In this document: positions 1 to 6,345 of the stretch, one piece after another
How the letters are laid out: each line of letters starts with the position of its first letter
Position numbering within the stretch: position 1 is the stretch's first letter
Source of the DNA: Methanomicrobiales archaeon
Lineage (GTDB): Archaea > Halobacteriota > Methanomicrobia > Methanomicrobiales > Methanoculleaceae
Assembly (NCBI GenBank): GCA_012797575.1
Contig: JAAZOW010000132.1
Coordinates: 1-18,302 of the forward strand
Direction: 5' to 3'
DNA length: 18,302 nucleotides
Made by a program: the position numbers and the translations under genes
Notes under the pieces: generated by a model
Told to the model about the DNA's origin: nothing
Database searches by the model: none
What the model saw: only the letters and a program-made list of their open reading frames with translations

Positions 1-551
1 AGGAGGAACCCATCCTCCGCACTCCCGATCAGCCCCCGCACCGCCTGGGCGAACCTGACGTAGAAGACGGTATCATCGAGTCTCTCCCCGGTTGTGTCGT
101 ACTCGAGGATCTCAAGCCGATACCGAGATTTCAACCGATCGAGCAGACTCTCCACGATCGCCGACTCTTCGACGTTCAGGCTGATGGTGACCCTTCCGGG
201 ATCAGATCGGCGGTCATCGAAGTCGATGTAGGCGATGTTTGCGCCCGCTCCGGTGATGTAGGTGAGGAGGTCGAAGAGAGCCCCGGGCTTATGGGGGAGG
301 TATACAGAGAACTTGAGAAACCCAAGCGTGGGGAGCGTCTCCTGGAGGTAGCCGATCGCATGGAGATCTTCCTTTAATCGGTGGCAGGTCTCCGGCCCGG
401 CGGTCACCTCAAAAAAGACTGTTGCGGGGTCGATCCGGCGATCATACTGTATACGGTTGATGTTGCCCGAGTAGGATTTGATGATCTCGGCAGCACGGTG
501 AAGTGCTCCCGGCTCGTCGGGCATCCTTGCGACAAAGGAGTATCTGTTCAC
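1..551 (-). CDS. Tandem ACT-domain protein, C-terminus beyond window
   Basis: An open frame reads from a GTG at 551 to the window edge, 183 codons without a stop. Two ACT-like units are visible. Unit one covers about residues 4-70, with the turn MPDEPGALHRAAEII and the strand NINRIQYDRR. Unit two covers about residues 80-150, with YLPHKPGALFDLLTYITGAG and NIAYIDFDDR. The DEPGAL and HKPGAL turns are typical ligand-binding loops of ACT domains, which usually sense amino acids or related metabolites. A further segment begins near residue 158 and is cut off. An in-frame GTG at 560 is an alternative start. I prefer 551 because AGGTGA lies four to five bases upstream of it. There is a stop (TAG) further upstream in this frame. 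The ligand and the fused partner domain, if any, cannot be told from this piece. Confidence 0.8.
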   Translation of the reverse strand, partial: MNRYSFVARMPDEPGALHRAAEIIKSYSGNINRIQYDRRIDPATVFFEVTAGPETCHRLKEDLHAIGYLQETLPTLGFLKFSVYLPHKPGALFDLLTYITGAGANIAYIDFDDRRSDPGRVTISLNVEESAIVESLLDRLKSRYRLEILEYDTTGERLDDTVFYVRFAQAVRGLIGSAEDGFL

Positions 552-555
552 CCGG

Positions 556-582
556 CTCACCTGATACCTGCAGGTAGGTGAG
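556..582. promoter_or_regulatory. Nested palindrome over the start of the ACT gene
   Basis: A perfect 12-base palindrome, TACCTGCAGGTA, occupies 565-576. It is flanked by a second inverted repeat, CTCACCT (556-562) and AGGTGAG (576-582), centred about 1.5 bases away. The structure lies between a TATA-like element and the GTG start and includes the Shine-Dalgarno region. This is the usual position of an archaeal repressor operator. That it binds a regulator is inference; a self-complementary RNA leader is the other option. Confidence 0.4.
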
Positions 583-590
583 CGAGCACC

Positions 591-598
591 CTATATCC
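591..598 (-). promoter_or_regulatory. TATA-like element upstream of the ACT gene
   Basis: On the minus strand the sequence reads GGATATAG, roughly 40 bases upstream of the GTG at 551. A start site about 25 bases downstream would fall near 568, leaving a short leader with AGGTGA. No clear BRE is visible, so the call is weak. Confidence 0.3.
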
Positions 599-653
599 AT
601 CTTGTGAAGCGTGATAGAGAGATGGGGGGGTGCGGAGGGACCCATAACATGAT

Positions 654-2000
654 TCATCGGCCAATGCGCCGGAAGAAGGCCGTGACCGCTATGGCTCCAA
701 GAACAAGAGCAGGAGAGAGACCGGGCGCTTCCTGCTGCACTGGCTCTGTGGTATCTCCGGGAATTATGGAATCTGTCCCCTGATCGCCCTGCATATCACC
801 AAGGATTGCGACCGGCGGGGTCGTGGTCTCCGGGGCGGTCGTATCCTGTTCCAGGATCGTGGTCGGCGGCATCTTCGCAGTGAAGGCAAAGTAGTAGATG
901 TTCTGGTTATCAGATCCTGCGACCAGGTAATCGGCAGATGATGAGAGCGAGACTGCGGTGACGGCGCAGTCCGCCTCTCCCACGCCCCCGACCCTGCCAA
1001 ACTCCCAGAGCGACGTCCCGGCATCGCTCAGCAGGTACACATACCCTCCGTCGGTCCCGGCACCGATCCGTGAACCGTCCGCGCCAAGGTGGATACCAGT
1101 GACCGGACAGTCACCCGACCAGACGGCTCCCCCGCGCCCTTCGCTATCCAGCAGGAGGACCATGGAGCCTCTGGTTCCGGCAGCGATGGATCTGTTGGCC
1201 GACACTGAGATGCTCTGGATGGTGCTTCCCACATCATACTCCCAGAGGACTTCTCCCCACAAGTCCAGAAGACGTATGAAACCGTCCTCAGTTCCTAAAA
1301 CAACGAATACACCCTCAGGATCGATTGCAACGGCGGTGATAGCGCTTCCAGACTGCACCTTCCAGAGGAGATCGCCCTGACTGTTGGTGAGGAGAGCGTC
1401 CCCTTCAGCGGTCCCGGCGACGCAGTATTCTCCCTCCGGGGATATGTCGGCTCCAAACACCCTGCCCCCTGCATCCATCGTCCAGAGAACCCCGCCGCTA
1501 CCATCAAGCAGAACGATCCAGTTCCCGGTTCCTGCCACGATGGCACTCCCATCGACCGTGATCCCAAGCCCCGCGATCGGGGTATCAGATTGGTGAGTCC
1601 AGAGCACGTTACCGGTGCTATCTAAGAGGACAACCTCCCCTCCGGTGGTCCCTACAGCAACCGACGACCCATCAGCGGGCATATCGATCGCAGTCACCGC
1701 ATCCCGAAAGCTGTGCTTCCAGAGCAGGGCATCGGAAAGCCCGGAGCTCTCATAAGAACCCCCTTGCGATACACTGCTACCGGATTCAGGGACAATAGAG
1801 AGCACTGTCTTGACCACCACTCCCTGTGGCACGACGCCGGCGGCGTCATCAGAGCTCTGCGCCTGGCCAACTCCGGCGATGAGGCAGAGGAGAACGAGAC
1901 AAGGAAAAATTCTCCAAACCCCTCGCCACCTTGGGGCTTTTGGGCGCTCTACGTGACTCCTTTGAAATATTGGGTCCCGGGGACCCCCACTCCATGTCAT
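654..2000 (-). CDS. Secreted seven-bladed PQQ/WD40-like propeller protein with C-terminal sorting tail
   Basis: The 448-residue product has an Arg-rich N-terminus, a hydrophobic stretch (about residues 31-47, IFPCLVLLCLIAGVGQA) and a probable signal-peptidase site after GQA. From about residue 92 to 375 there are seven repeats of about 40 residues. Each has a V-A-G-T strand, then LLD-x-x-G-x-(V/L)LW, the pattern of PQQ- and WD40-type propellers. A Thr/Pro/Asp-rich linker (about 375-424) follows. The C-terminus is a Pro-Gly-Leu motif, a hydrophobic helix (ALVLGAIAVTAFF) and a basic end (RRIGR), resembling the PGF-CTERM class of archaeosortase targets. It is therefore probably exported and anchored at the cell surface. 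The ligand is unknown, and the PQQ-binding tryptophans are not a proof of cofactor use. ATG 2000 is the only sensible start. Confidence 0.85.
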   Translation of the reverse strand: MTWSGGPRDPIFQRSHVERPKAPRWRGVWRIFPCLVLLCLIAGVGQAQSSDDAAGVVPQGVVVKTVLSIVPESGSSVSQGGSYESSGLSDALLWKHSFRDAVTAIDMPADGSSVAVGTTGGEVVLLDSTGNVLWTHQSDTPIAGLGITVDGSAIVAGTGNWIVLLDGSGGVLWTMDAGGRVFGADISPEGEYCVAGTAEGDALLTNSQGDLLWKVQSGSAITAVAIDPEGVFVVLGTEDGFIRLLDLWGEVLWEYDVGSTIQSISVSANRSIAAGTRGSMVLLLDSEGRGGAVWSGDCPVTGIHLGADGSRIGAGTDGGYVYLLSDAGTSLWEFGRVGGVGEADCAVTAVSLSSSADYLVAGSDNQNIYYFAFTAKMPPTTILEQDTTAPETTTPPVAILGDMQGDQGTDSIIPGDTTEPVQQEAPGLSPALVLGAIAVTAFFRRIGR

Positions 2001-2020
2001 GGTGTGCAGTGATACTGAGC

Positions 2021-2036
2021 GCTGATATTTAAACCT
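2021..2036 (-). promoter_or_regulatory. TATA box of the propeller gene, likely leaderless transcript
   Basis: The minus strand reads AGGTTTAAATATCAGC. TTTAAATA is a good archaeal TATA box. Its centre lies about 29 bases upstream of the ATG at 2000, so the predicted start site falls within a few bases of the ATG. No Shine-Dalgarno sequence precedes the ATG, which agrees with a leaderless mRNA. Confidence 0.6.
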
Positions 2037-2063
2037 ATCTCAGGCGCAACAGTAAGATAGACG

Positions 2064-2092
2064 CCTTTTTATTTTTACACCGCTATTATATT
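2064..2092. promoter_or_regulatory. AT-rich block with TATA-like elements and T-runs
   Basis: The plus strand has TTTTTATTTTT at 2066-2076 and TATTATATT at 2084-2092. Read on the minus strand, AATATAATA could be a second, distal promoter for the propeller gene with a start near 2062. Read on the plus strand, it could drive an unannotated transcript. The T-runs could act as a plus-strand archaeal terminator, but no plus-strand gene lies upstream. The role is unresolved. Confidence 0.3.
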
Positions 2093-2147
2093 CCCCCCTC
2101 GCCCCTACCACGCCACCCCAGCGGCCGGGGAAGTACCTCCCTCCAAT

Positions 2148-2165
2148 GGTGTTTTACGAAACACC
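2148..2165. repeat. Perfect 7-bp inverted repeat with 4-base loop
   Basis: GGTGTTTTACGAAACACC forms a GGTGTTT/AAACACC stem around TACG. It has no T-run after it on either strand, so it is not a typical terminator. It may be an operator or an RNA hairpin. Confidence 0.4.
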
Positions 2166-2435
2166 CCGGTCATCTGAGATCCCACGTGGGCGTTTGCGCC
2201 TGCATGCGCTCAGGGCACGGTCCTCCATCGAGGTGCGCAAAAGCCCATGGCGATAGCCGTCAGTGGTCCACGGCACGGGGACGAGTTTTTGCGGGGCGGA
2301 TCGGGTCCGGAGCCAATCTTCGCCAGGGAGGAGCGAGCGCTGGAGCGGAGCTCTGTAGGAATAGAAACTCTCGCTCGAATTTACTGAGATCGAGTGTCAG
2401 GTATATGCTGGAGCGCTACCCTTCCTCCCGACCCA

Positions 2436-2942
2436 TCAGACCCGAGCAATCTTCATCTCTAGACCCCGAGCCCAGGCACGGACGGCCTCCCGATCCCGGA
2501 AATCCCCCGCTTTTGCCCTTATAAGCCTGATGATCATCTGGTCTGCGGAGGATAGACGATCGCTCTCCAGCCTCCCAGGGAATATACCGATATCCACAGG
2601 ACTGGCGAGCACCCTGACCGAACCCATCGATGCCTCGGCCTTTCCGGTGGCATCAGGGGTCCCACCGGCAACCGAGAGCCCTACGGCAAAATAGGCGATC
2701 GGTATATCACGGAGGAACTTCTGGTGCCGCTCGACAAAGACCTGTGCTTCGGGGAGCCACTTCCCCATGTATATCGGGCTCCCGACAATGACCGCCCCGT
2801 ATGGGGTGAGATCATCGATCTCACCGACCGGCCGCACATCAACCCTGGCACCTCCCTTCCGGAGTTCATCACCGATCTCCTCAGCCACCTCAGCGGTCGA
2901 ACCGTAGCGGGTGGCATAAGCAACAAGAATCGTACCGCTCAT
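2436..2942 (-). CDS. Flavodoxin-domain protein
   Basis: The 168-residue product starts MSGTILVAYATRYGST. It has the FMN phosphate loop TRYGSTAEVAEE (about residues 11-22), the second flavodoxin signature AVIVGSPIYMGKW (about 50-62) and the third near IAYFAVGLSV. The size and the GSPIYMGKW segment resemble the HemG-like (protoporphyrinogen oxidase/flavodoxin) group, but methanogens contain several such proteins of unknown electron partner. It should be a cytoplasmic FMN redox protein. I chose the ATG at 2942. A GTG at 2960 would add six residues (M-G-Y-C-C-S) that are not conserved-looking. No clear Shine-Dalgarno sequence is present before either. It is divergent from the TPR gene. Confidence 0.85.
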   Translation of the reverse strand: MSGTILVAYATRYGSTAEVAEEIGDELRKGGARVDVRPVGEIDDLTPYGAVIVGSPIYMGKWLPEAQVFVERHQKFLRDIPIAYFAVGLSVAGGTPDATGKAEASMGSVRVLASPVDIGIFPGRLESDRLSSADQMIIRLIRAKAGDFRDREAVRAWARGLEMKIARV

Positions 2943-2979
2943 ACTACAGCAATATCCCACCCGATCGGACTTATCCGTT

Positions 2980-3648
2980 ATGGATGGTCAGGAGCTAGAT
3001 TCTTATGGGATGGTCCCCCCGTACGGGGGAATGGTGATCAGAGAAGAGAATACCGGAATATGGTACAGCCGGGGACAGGTCTTCTGCACTACAAAAGAGT
3101 TTGACAAAGCGATCGCCTGCTACGATAAGGCCCTTGAACTCTCTCCCGATGATCCTATCGCATGGAGGCGAAAGGGCTTTGCTCTCCTCAAAGCCGGCCG
3201 CTACGGCGAGGCTGCCGCCAGCTTCGATCAGGCGCTCACCATCGATCCGGGGGATGCGACGACATGGCAACGGAAGGCGTATGCCCTCTCATGCCTCGGG
3301 GAGCATGAGGGCGCCATCGCCTGCTGTGACACCGCGCTCATGCTGGACCCTGGCTACATCCTCGCCTGGCAGAACCGGAGATGGCTGTTCAGAACGATCT
3401 GCAGACACGGTGGAGCAGTCATCGCGGCCAACCCGGACCATGGACCCGCGGTATGGCGCCAGGAGAGAATACACGAGAAAATAGACCTCGAGGCGCTCAC
3501 ATCAGATATCCAGGAAGCTGAAGGACTCATCGAAGTGCCGGCCTGCATCCGCGAAGTGGCCACGGAACGGGACTATGGCAACGTCGGGCTCGCGCGGACG
3601 GTGCTCCGGGAACTGGTCGGGCGGGCGGAGGCGACCCCCCGCCCATGA
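2980..3648 (+). CDS. TPR-repeat protein
   Basis: The 222-residue product contains about three clear tetratricopeptide repeats between residues 28 and 130. Examples are KEFDKAIACYDKALELSPDD, GRYGEAAASFDQALTIDPGD and GEHEGAIACCDTALMLDPGY. A fourth unit (RHGGAVIAANPDHGPAVW) looks shortened in its second helix by about ten residues. The C-terminal 70 residues are helical, with no recognised domain. No signal peptide or membrane segment is seen, so a cytoplasmic scaffold role is likely. The start is uncertain: ATGs at 2980, 3010 and 3031 are in frame and none has a well-placed Shine-Dalgarno sequence. It is the only accepted plus-strand gene and ends 24 bases from the convergent gltX. Confidence 0.8.
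   Translation: MDGQELDSYGMVPPYGGMVIREENTGIWYSRGQVFCTTKEFDKAIACYDKALELSPDDPIAWRRKGFALLKAGRYGEAAASFDQALTIDPGDATTWQRKAYALSCLGEHEGAIACCDTALMLDPGYILAWQNRRWLFRTICRHGGAVIAANPDHGPAVWRQERIHEKIDLEALTSDIQEAEGLIEVPACIREVATERDYGNVGLARTVLRELVGRAEATPRP
3016..3029. repeat. Perfect 14-base palindrome inside the start of the TPR gene
   Basis: CCCCCGTACGGGGG is fully self-complementary. It lies between the in-frame ATGs at 3010 and 3031 and codes for a Pro-Pro-Tyr-Gly-Gly stretch. In RNA it could fold only as a tight hairpin or as a dimer. It may be coincidence in G+C-rich DNA. Confidence 0.35.
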
Positions 3649-3672
3649 CGATGCCGGAAGAAAAGCCCGTCT

Positions 3673-5364
3673 TCACCGGTGCGCAAAGAACGCATCCACC
3701 CGGCCATCGTCGGTCACCGCATCTATCCGCGCAAACCCGACCCGCTCGAACTGGACGACGCTCCCCACCTCTCCCGCAACCAAAGGCTCGCAGAACCCCT
3801 CGACATCCCCATCCTGCGTATGAAGGGTGCAGGGGATCTTTGCATTCGCTGGCAGCCACTGGATTATCGGCGCCCGTTCGCGTCGGGCATCCTCGAGGGC
3901 CTCTCCGGCGTATGAGAGGTGCGGGATCCCCCCATCCCACGTGATCCGGACATTATAGAGATCTTTTAACCTGACCATACCCCGTCCCTCGATATCCGCC
4001 TCCGGGAGGAGGACCCTTCCATCAGTGATGAGGGTCCTGACCCCCCGCGCGAGATCACCCGGATGGAGGAGCGCACGGGCCTCGTGGACCGGCGCGCCCT
4101 CTACGACAACCTCGATCGGATCCGGCACGAAGAAGTATCGGTTCGCCTTCGGATCGATGATCTCCTTGTTCTGGGCGTAGAGATTCTCCCATGAGAACGT
4201 GATATCGGTCTCTCCCATCCCGATATCGACCACCGCCTCCCGGACAGCCTCAGGCTGGATCCCGCGGCGCGCGATCGCCCGGAGCGTCCCGAGATGCAGA
4301 TCGTCCCACCCGGTGTAGACCCCGCTCCTGATACCCTCCCGCATACTCGACGTCGAGAGGACAACCCCCGATATCCCCATCCGGCCGTAGTGGTAGTAGA
4401 TCGGAGGCTTCCACCTGAAGTAATTGAAGATGTAGCGTTGCCTTCCCGTGTTTGCGATATGATCCTTCCCACGGATCACATGGGTGATCCCGAGGAGGTG
4501 GTCATCGATCGCGACCGAGAAGTTCATCAGTGGAAAGACGGTGGCATCCAGCGCCCGGGGATGGGCAGGCGTATTCACGATCCGCATCGCCGAGTAGTCC
4601 CGCATCGCCGGGTCAGGGTGAGTGAGATCCGTCCTCACCCGGACGGTTGCGTGTCCCTCATAGAACTCCCCATCAAGCATCCGCTGCCAGAGCTCCAGAT
4701 TCTCATCGACCGTCTGATCCCGGCAGGGACAAGCCTGCTTCTCGAGCTTCAGGCTCCTGAACCACTCGGCGTCACAGACACAGACGTAGGCGCCACCGAG
4801 CTCGATGAGCTTCTGGCACCAATCGTAGTAGATCTCAAGCCGATCGCTCTGGTAGACAACGTCGGTGATACCAAGCCCCAGCCACTCGATATCCTCACGC
4901 ACCATCTCGTATGCCGCGGGATCAACCCTTCTTGGGTCCGTATCCTCGATACGGAGGACGTATCGACCCCCATACCGCCGAACATAGTAGTCGTTTAAGA
5001 TAGCCGCACGGGCATGGCCAAGATGCAGCGGCCCGCTCGGGTTTGGCGCAAATCGCATCACAACGCCGCCCTCCACCCCCTCGAGGGCAGGAAGATCCCG
5101 CGAGCGATCCCGGGGCTGGCTGAGCTCGCTGAGGAGCTCAGGGGCGAGCTCCTCAAGAAGCCTCCTCCGCTCAGGCCCGGCCATCACCGCAACCTCCGCG
5201 ACCACCCTCCCTGCAAGGGGACCGACCTCGCGAACCCGGCTCCGGAGCTCAGGATGATTCCCGAGCACCGCACCGATGACCGCTCCGCTTTTTGGGGCAC
5301 TATCGTGTTTCACTGCGTTCTGCAGAGCGTAGATGAAGAGCAGATGTTCGATATCAGTGGTCAT
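3673..5364 (-). CDS. gltX: Glutamyl-tRNA synthetase, archaeal non-discriminating type
   Basis: The 563-residue class I synthetase charges tRNA-Glu. In archaea that lack GlnRS it also charges tRNA-Gln, for later amidation. It has the archaeal N-terminal helical extension (about residues 1-95) and then RFAPNPSGPLHLGHARAA with the HLGH signature at 114-117. IEDTDPRRVDP sits near 139-149. Cysteines 195, 197, 212 and 214 could bind zinc. The second ATP motif is the degenerate LSTSS (336-340) in place of KMSKS, which I believe is usual for archaeal GluRS. The C-terminal beta-barrel anticodon domain (about 400-563) is complete. GAGGGT precedes the ATG closely. The start is 4 bases after the idsA stop, so it is the last gene of the run. 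Confidence 0.97.
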   Translation of the reverse strand: MTTDIEHLLFIYALQNAVKHDSAPKSGAVIGAVLGNHPELRSRVREVGPLAGRVVAEVAVMAGPERRRLLEELAPELLSELSQPRDRSRDLPALEGVEGGVVMRFAPNPSGPLHLGHARAAILNDYYVRRYGGRYVLRIEDTDPRRVDPAAYEMVREDIEWLGLGITDVVYQSDRLEIYYDWCQKLIELGGAYVCVCDAEWFRSLKLEKQACPCRDQTVDENLELWQRMLDGEFYEGHATVRVRTDLTHPDPAMRDYSAMRIVNTPAHPRALDATVFPLMNFSVAIDDHLLGITHVIRGKDHIANTGRQRYIFNYFRWKPPIYYHYGRMGISGVVLSTSSMREGIRSGVYTGWDDLHLGTLRAIARRGIQPEAVREAVVDIGMGETDITFSWENLYAQNKEIIDPKANRYFFVPDPIEVVVEGAPVHEARALLHPGDLARGVRTLITDGRVLLPEADIEGRGMVRLKDLYNVRITWDGGIPHLSYAGEALEDARRERAPIIQWLPANAKIPCTLHTQDGDVEGFCEPLVAGEVGSVVQFERVGFARIDAVTDDGRVDAFFAHR

Positions 5365-5368
5365 ACCC

Positions 5369-6334
5369 TCAGAAACTCCGATCTATGAAGAAGTCCACAA
5401 TCTCGCCGAGCAGGCGCTTCTCCTCCGTGTCAGGGAGGAGCGCAAGAGCCTCCTTTGCCACGCCCGCCCGCTCGATCGCCGTGGCCCGGACCTCGTCGAT
5501 GACGCCGGCACCCTCAAGGAAGGTGACCAGCTCATCGATCTCTGTGTCTGAGAGATCCTTTCGATACGGAGCAAGATCCAGACCCTTCTCCCGCGCCCTG
5601 ATCGCGATCAAGGTCTGCTTACCCTCCCTGATATCTGATGCCCGGTCTTTCCCGCTCTCTTCGCTGCTCGCGTAGAGATCGATCAGGTCATCCTGTATCT
5701 GAAACGCCATACCACTGTTCACACCAAACTGGTAGAGGGCATCGGCCTGGACCGGGTTTGCACCCGCAAGTATCCCGCCGATCGCGGCAGACGCGCCGTA
5801 GAGCACACCGGTCTTCTTACTGACCATCTCCAGGTACTCCGCCTCAGAGACATCCTCCCTCGCTTCAAACGCTATATCCATACCCTGCCCCTCACAGATC
5901 TCGGTGCATGTCCGGGCAAGCATCTTCACCGCACGGATCTTCTCGAGATCTCCAGCATTGGAGAGACATATGAACTCAAATGCCTTTGCATACAGCACGT
6001 CCCCTGCGAGGATCGCTATCGGCTCACTCCAGACCGTATGCACCGTCGGAACACCACGCCGGGTGACGTCCCCATCCATGATATCATCATGGATCAGGGT
6101 GAAGTTGTGTGTCAGCTCAAGCGCGAGGGCCGCCGGGATCAGATCATCCGAACTCCCCTTCTTCACAGCGTCCGCAGCGAGGATGACAACCGCCGGACGG
6201 AGCCTCTTTCCTCCCGCATGGAGCAGGTGGGCGCTCGCCTTGAAGAGGTCGCTATAGGCGCTCCCGAAGTAGCGGTTGATCACCTTGTCCATTCTGTCGG
6301 CGTTCCTCTCCAGGTAGTCTTTAAGCGTCGTCAT
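5369..6334 (-). CDS. idsA: Polyprenyl (geranylgeranyl) diphosphate synthase
   Basis: The 321-residue trans-prenyltransferase adds IPP units to DMAPP, probably to give GGPP for archaeal ether lipids. The first Asp-rich motif is DDIMD (83-87) and the second DDLID (215-219). GGKRLRP at 41-47 is the conserved basic pyrophosphate site. Phe78 lies five residues before the first motif, the position reported to limit chain length to C20 in Sulfolobus GGPP synthase. The product length is therefore inferred as C20 but could be C15. A GGAGGGG sequence precedes the ATG. It follows RNase J by 11 bases and is the terminal isoprenoid gene of the cluster. Confidence 0.95.
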   Translation of the reverse strand: MTTLKDYLERNADRMDKVINRYFGSAYSDLFKASAHLLHAGGKRLRPAVVILAADAVKKGSSDDLIPAALALELTHNFTLIHDDIMDGDVTRRGVPTVHTVWSEPIAILAGDVLYAKAFEFICLSNAGDLEKIRAVKMLARTCTEICEGQGMDIAFEAREDVSEAEYLEMVSKKTGVLYGASAAIGGILAGANPVQADALYQFGVNSGMAFQIQDDLIDLYASSEESGKDRASDIREGKQTLIAIRAREKGLDLAPYRKDLSDTEIDELVTFLEGAGVIDEVRATAIERAGVAKEALALLPDTEEKRLLGEIVDFFIDRSF

Positions 6335-6345
6335 GCCCCTCCCAC

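Larger units (their letters stand above)
2001..2435. other. Long spacer between propeller and flavodoxin genes, no convincing gene
   Basis: These 435 bases carry no open frame that looks like protein in either direction. The plus-strand frame at 2186-2524 has a low-complexity, shadow-like composition and runs antisense into the flavodoxin gene. What is visible is an AT-rich block (2064-2092) with two T5 runs and TATTATATT, a perfect hairpin at 2148-2165, and a 10-base palindrome CCCACGTGGG at 2181-2190. The right half is G+C-rich without recognisable structure. A small RNA or decayed gene cannot be ruled out. Confidence 0.5.

Noticed and set aside
442..657. Minus-strand 71-codon frame over the ACT gene start
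   Set aside because: It overlaps the ACT-domain frame in another phase. The ACT frame shows clear family motifs and this one does not.
2186..2524. Plus-strand open frame of 112 codons in the spacer
   Set aside because: Its composition is Arg/Ser/Pro-rich without structure, it runs into the flavodoxin gene antisense, and no ribosome binding site precedes it.
4294..4998. Plus-strand open frame of 234 codons
   Set aside because: It is fully antisense to gltX and has a composition expected from the reverse of that gene.
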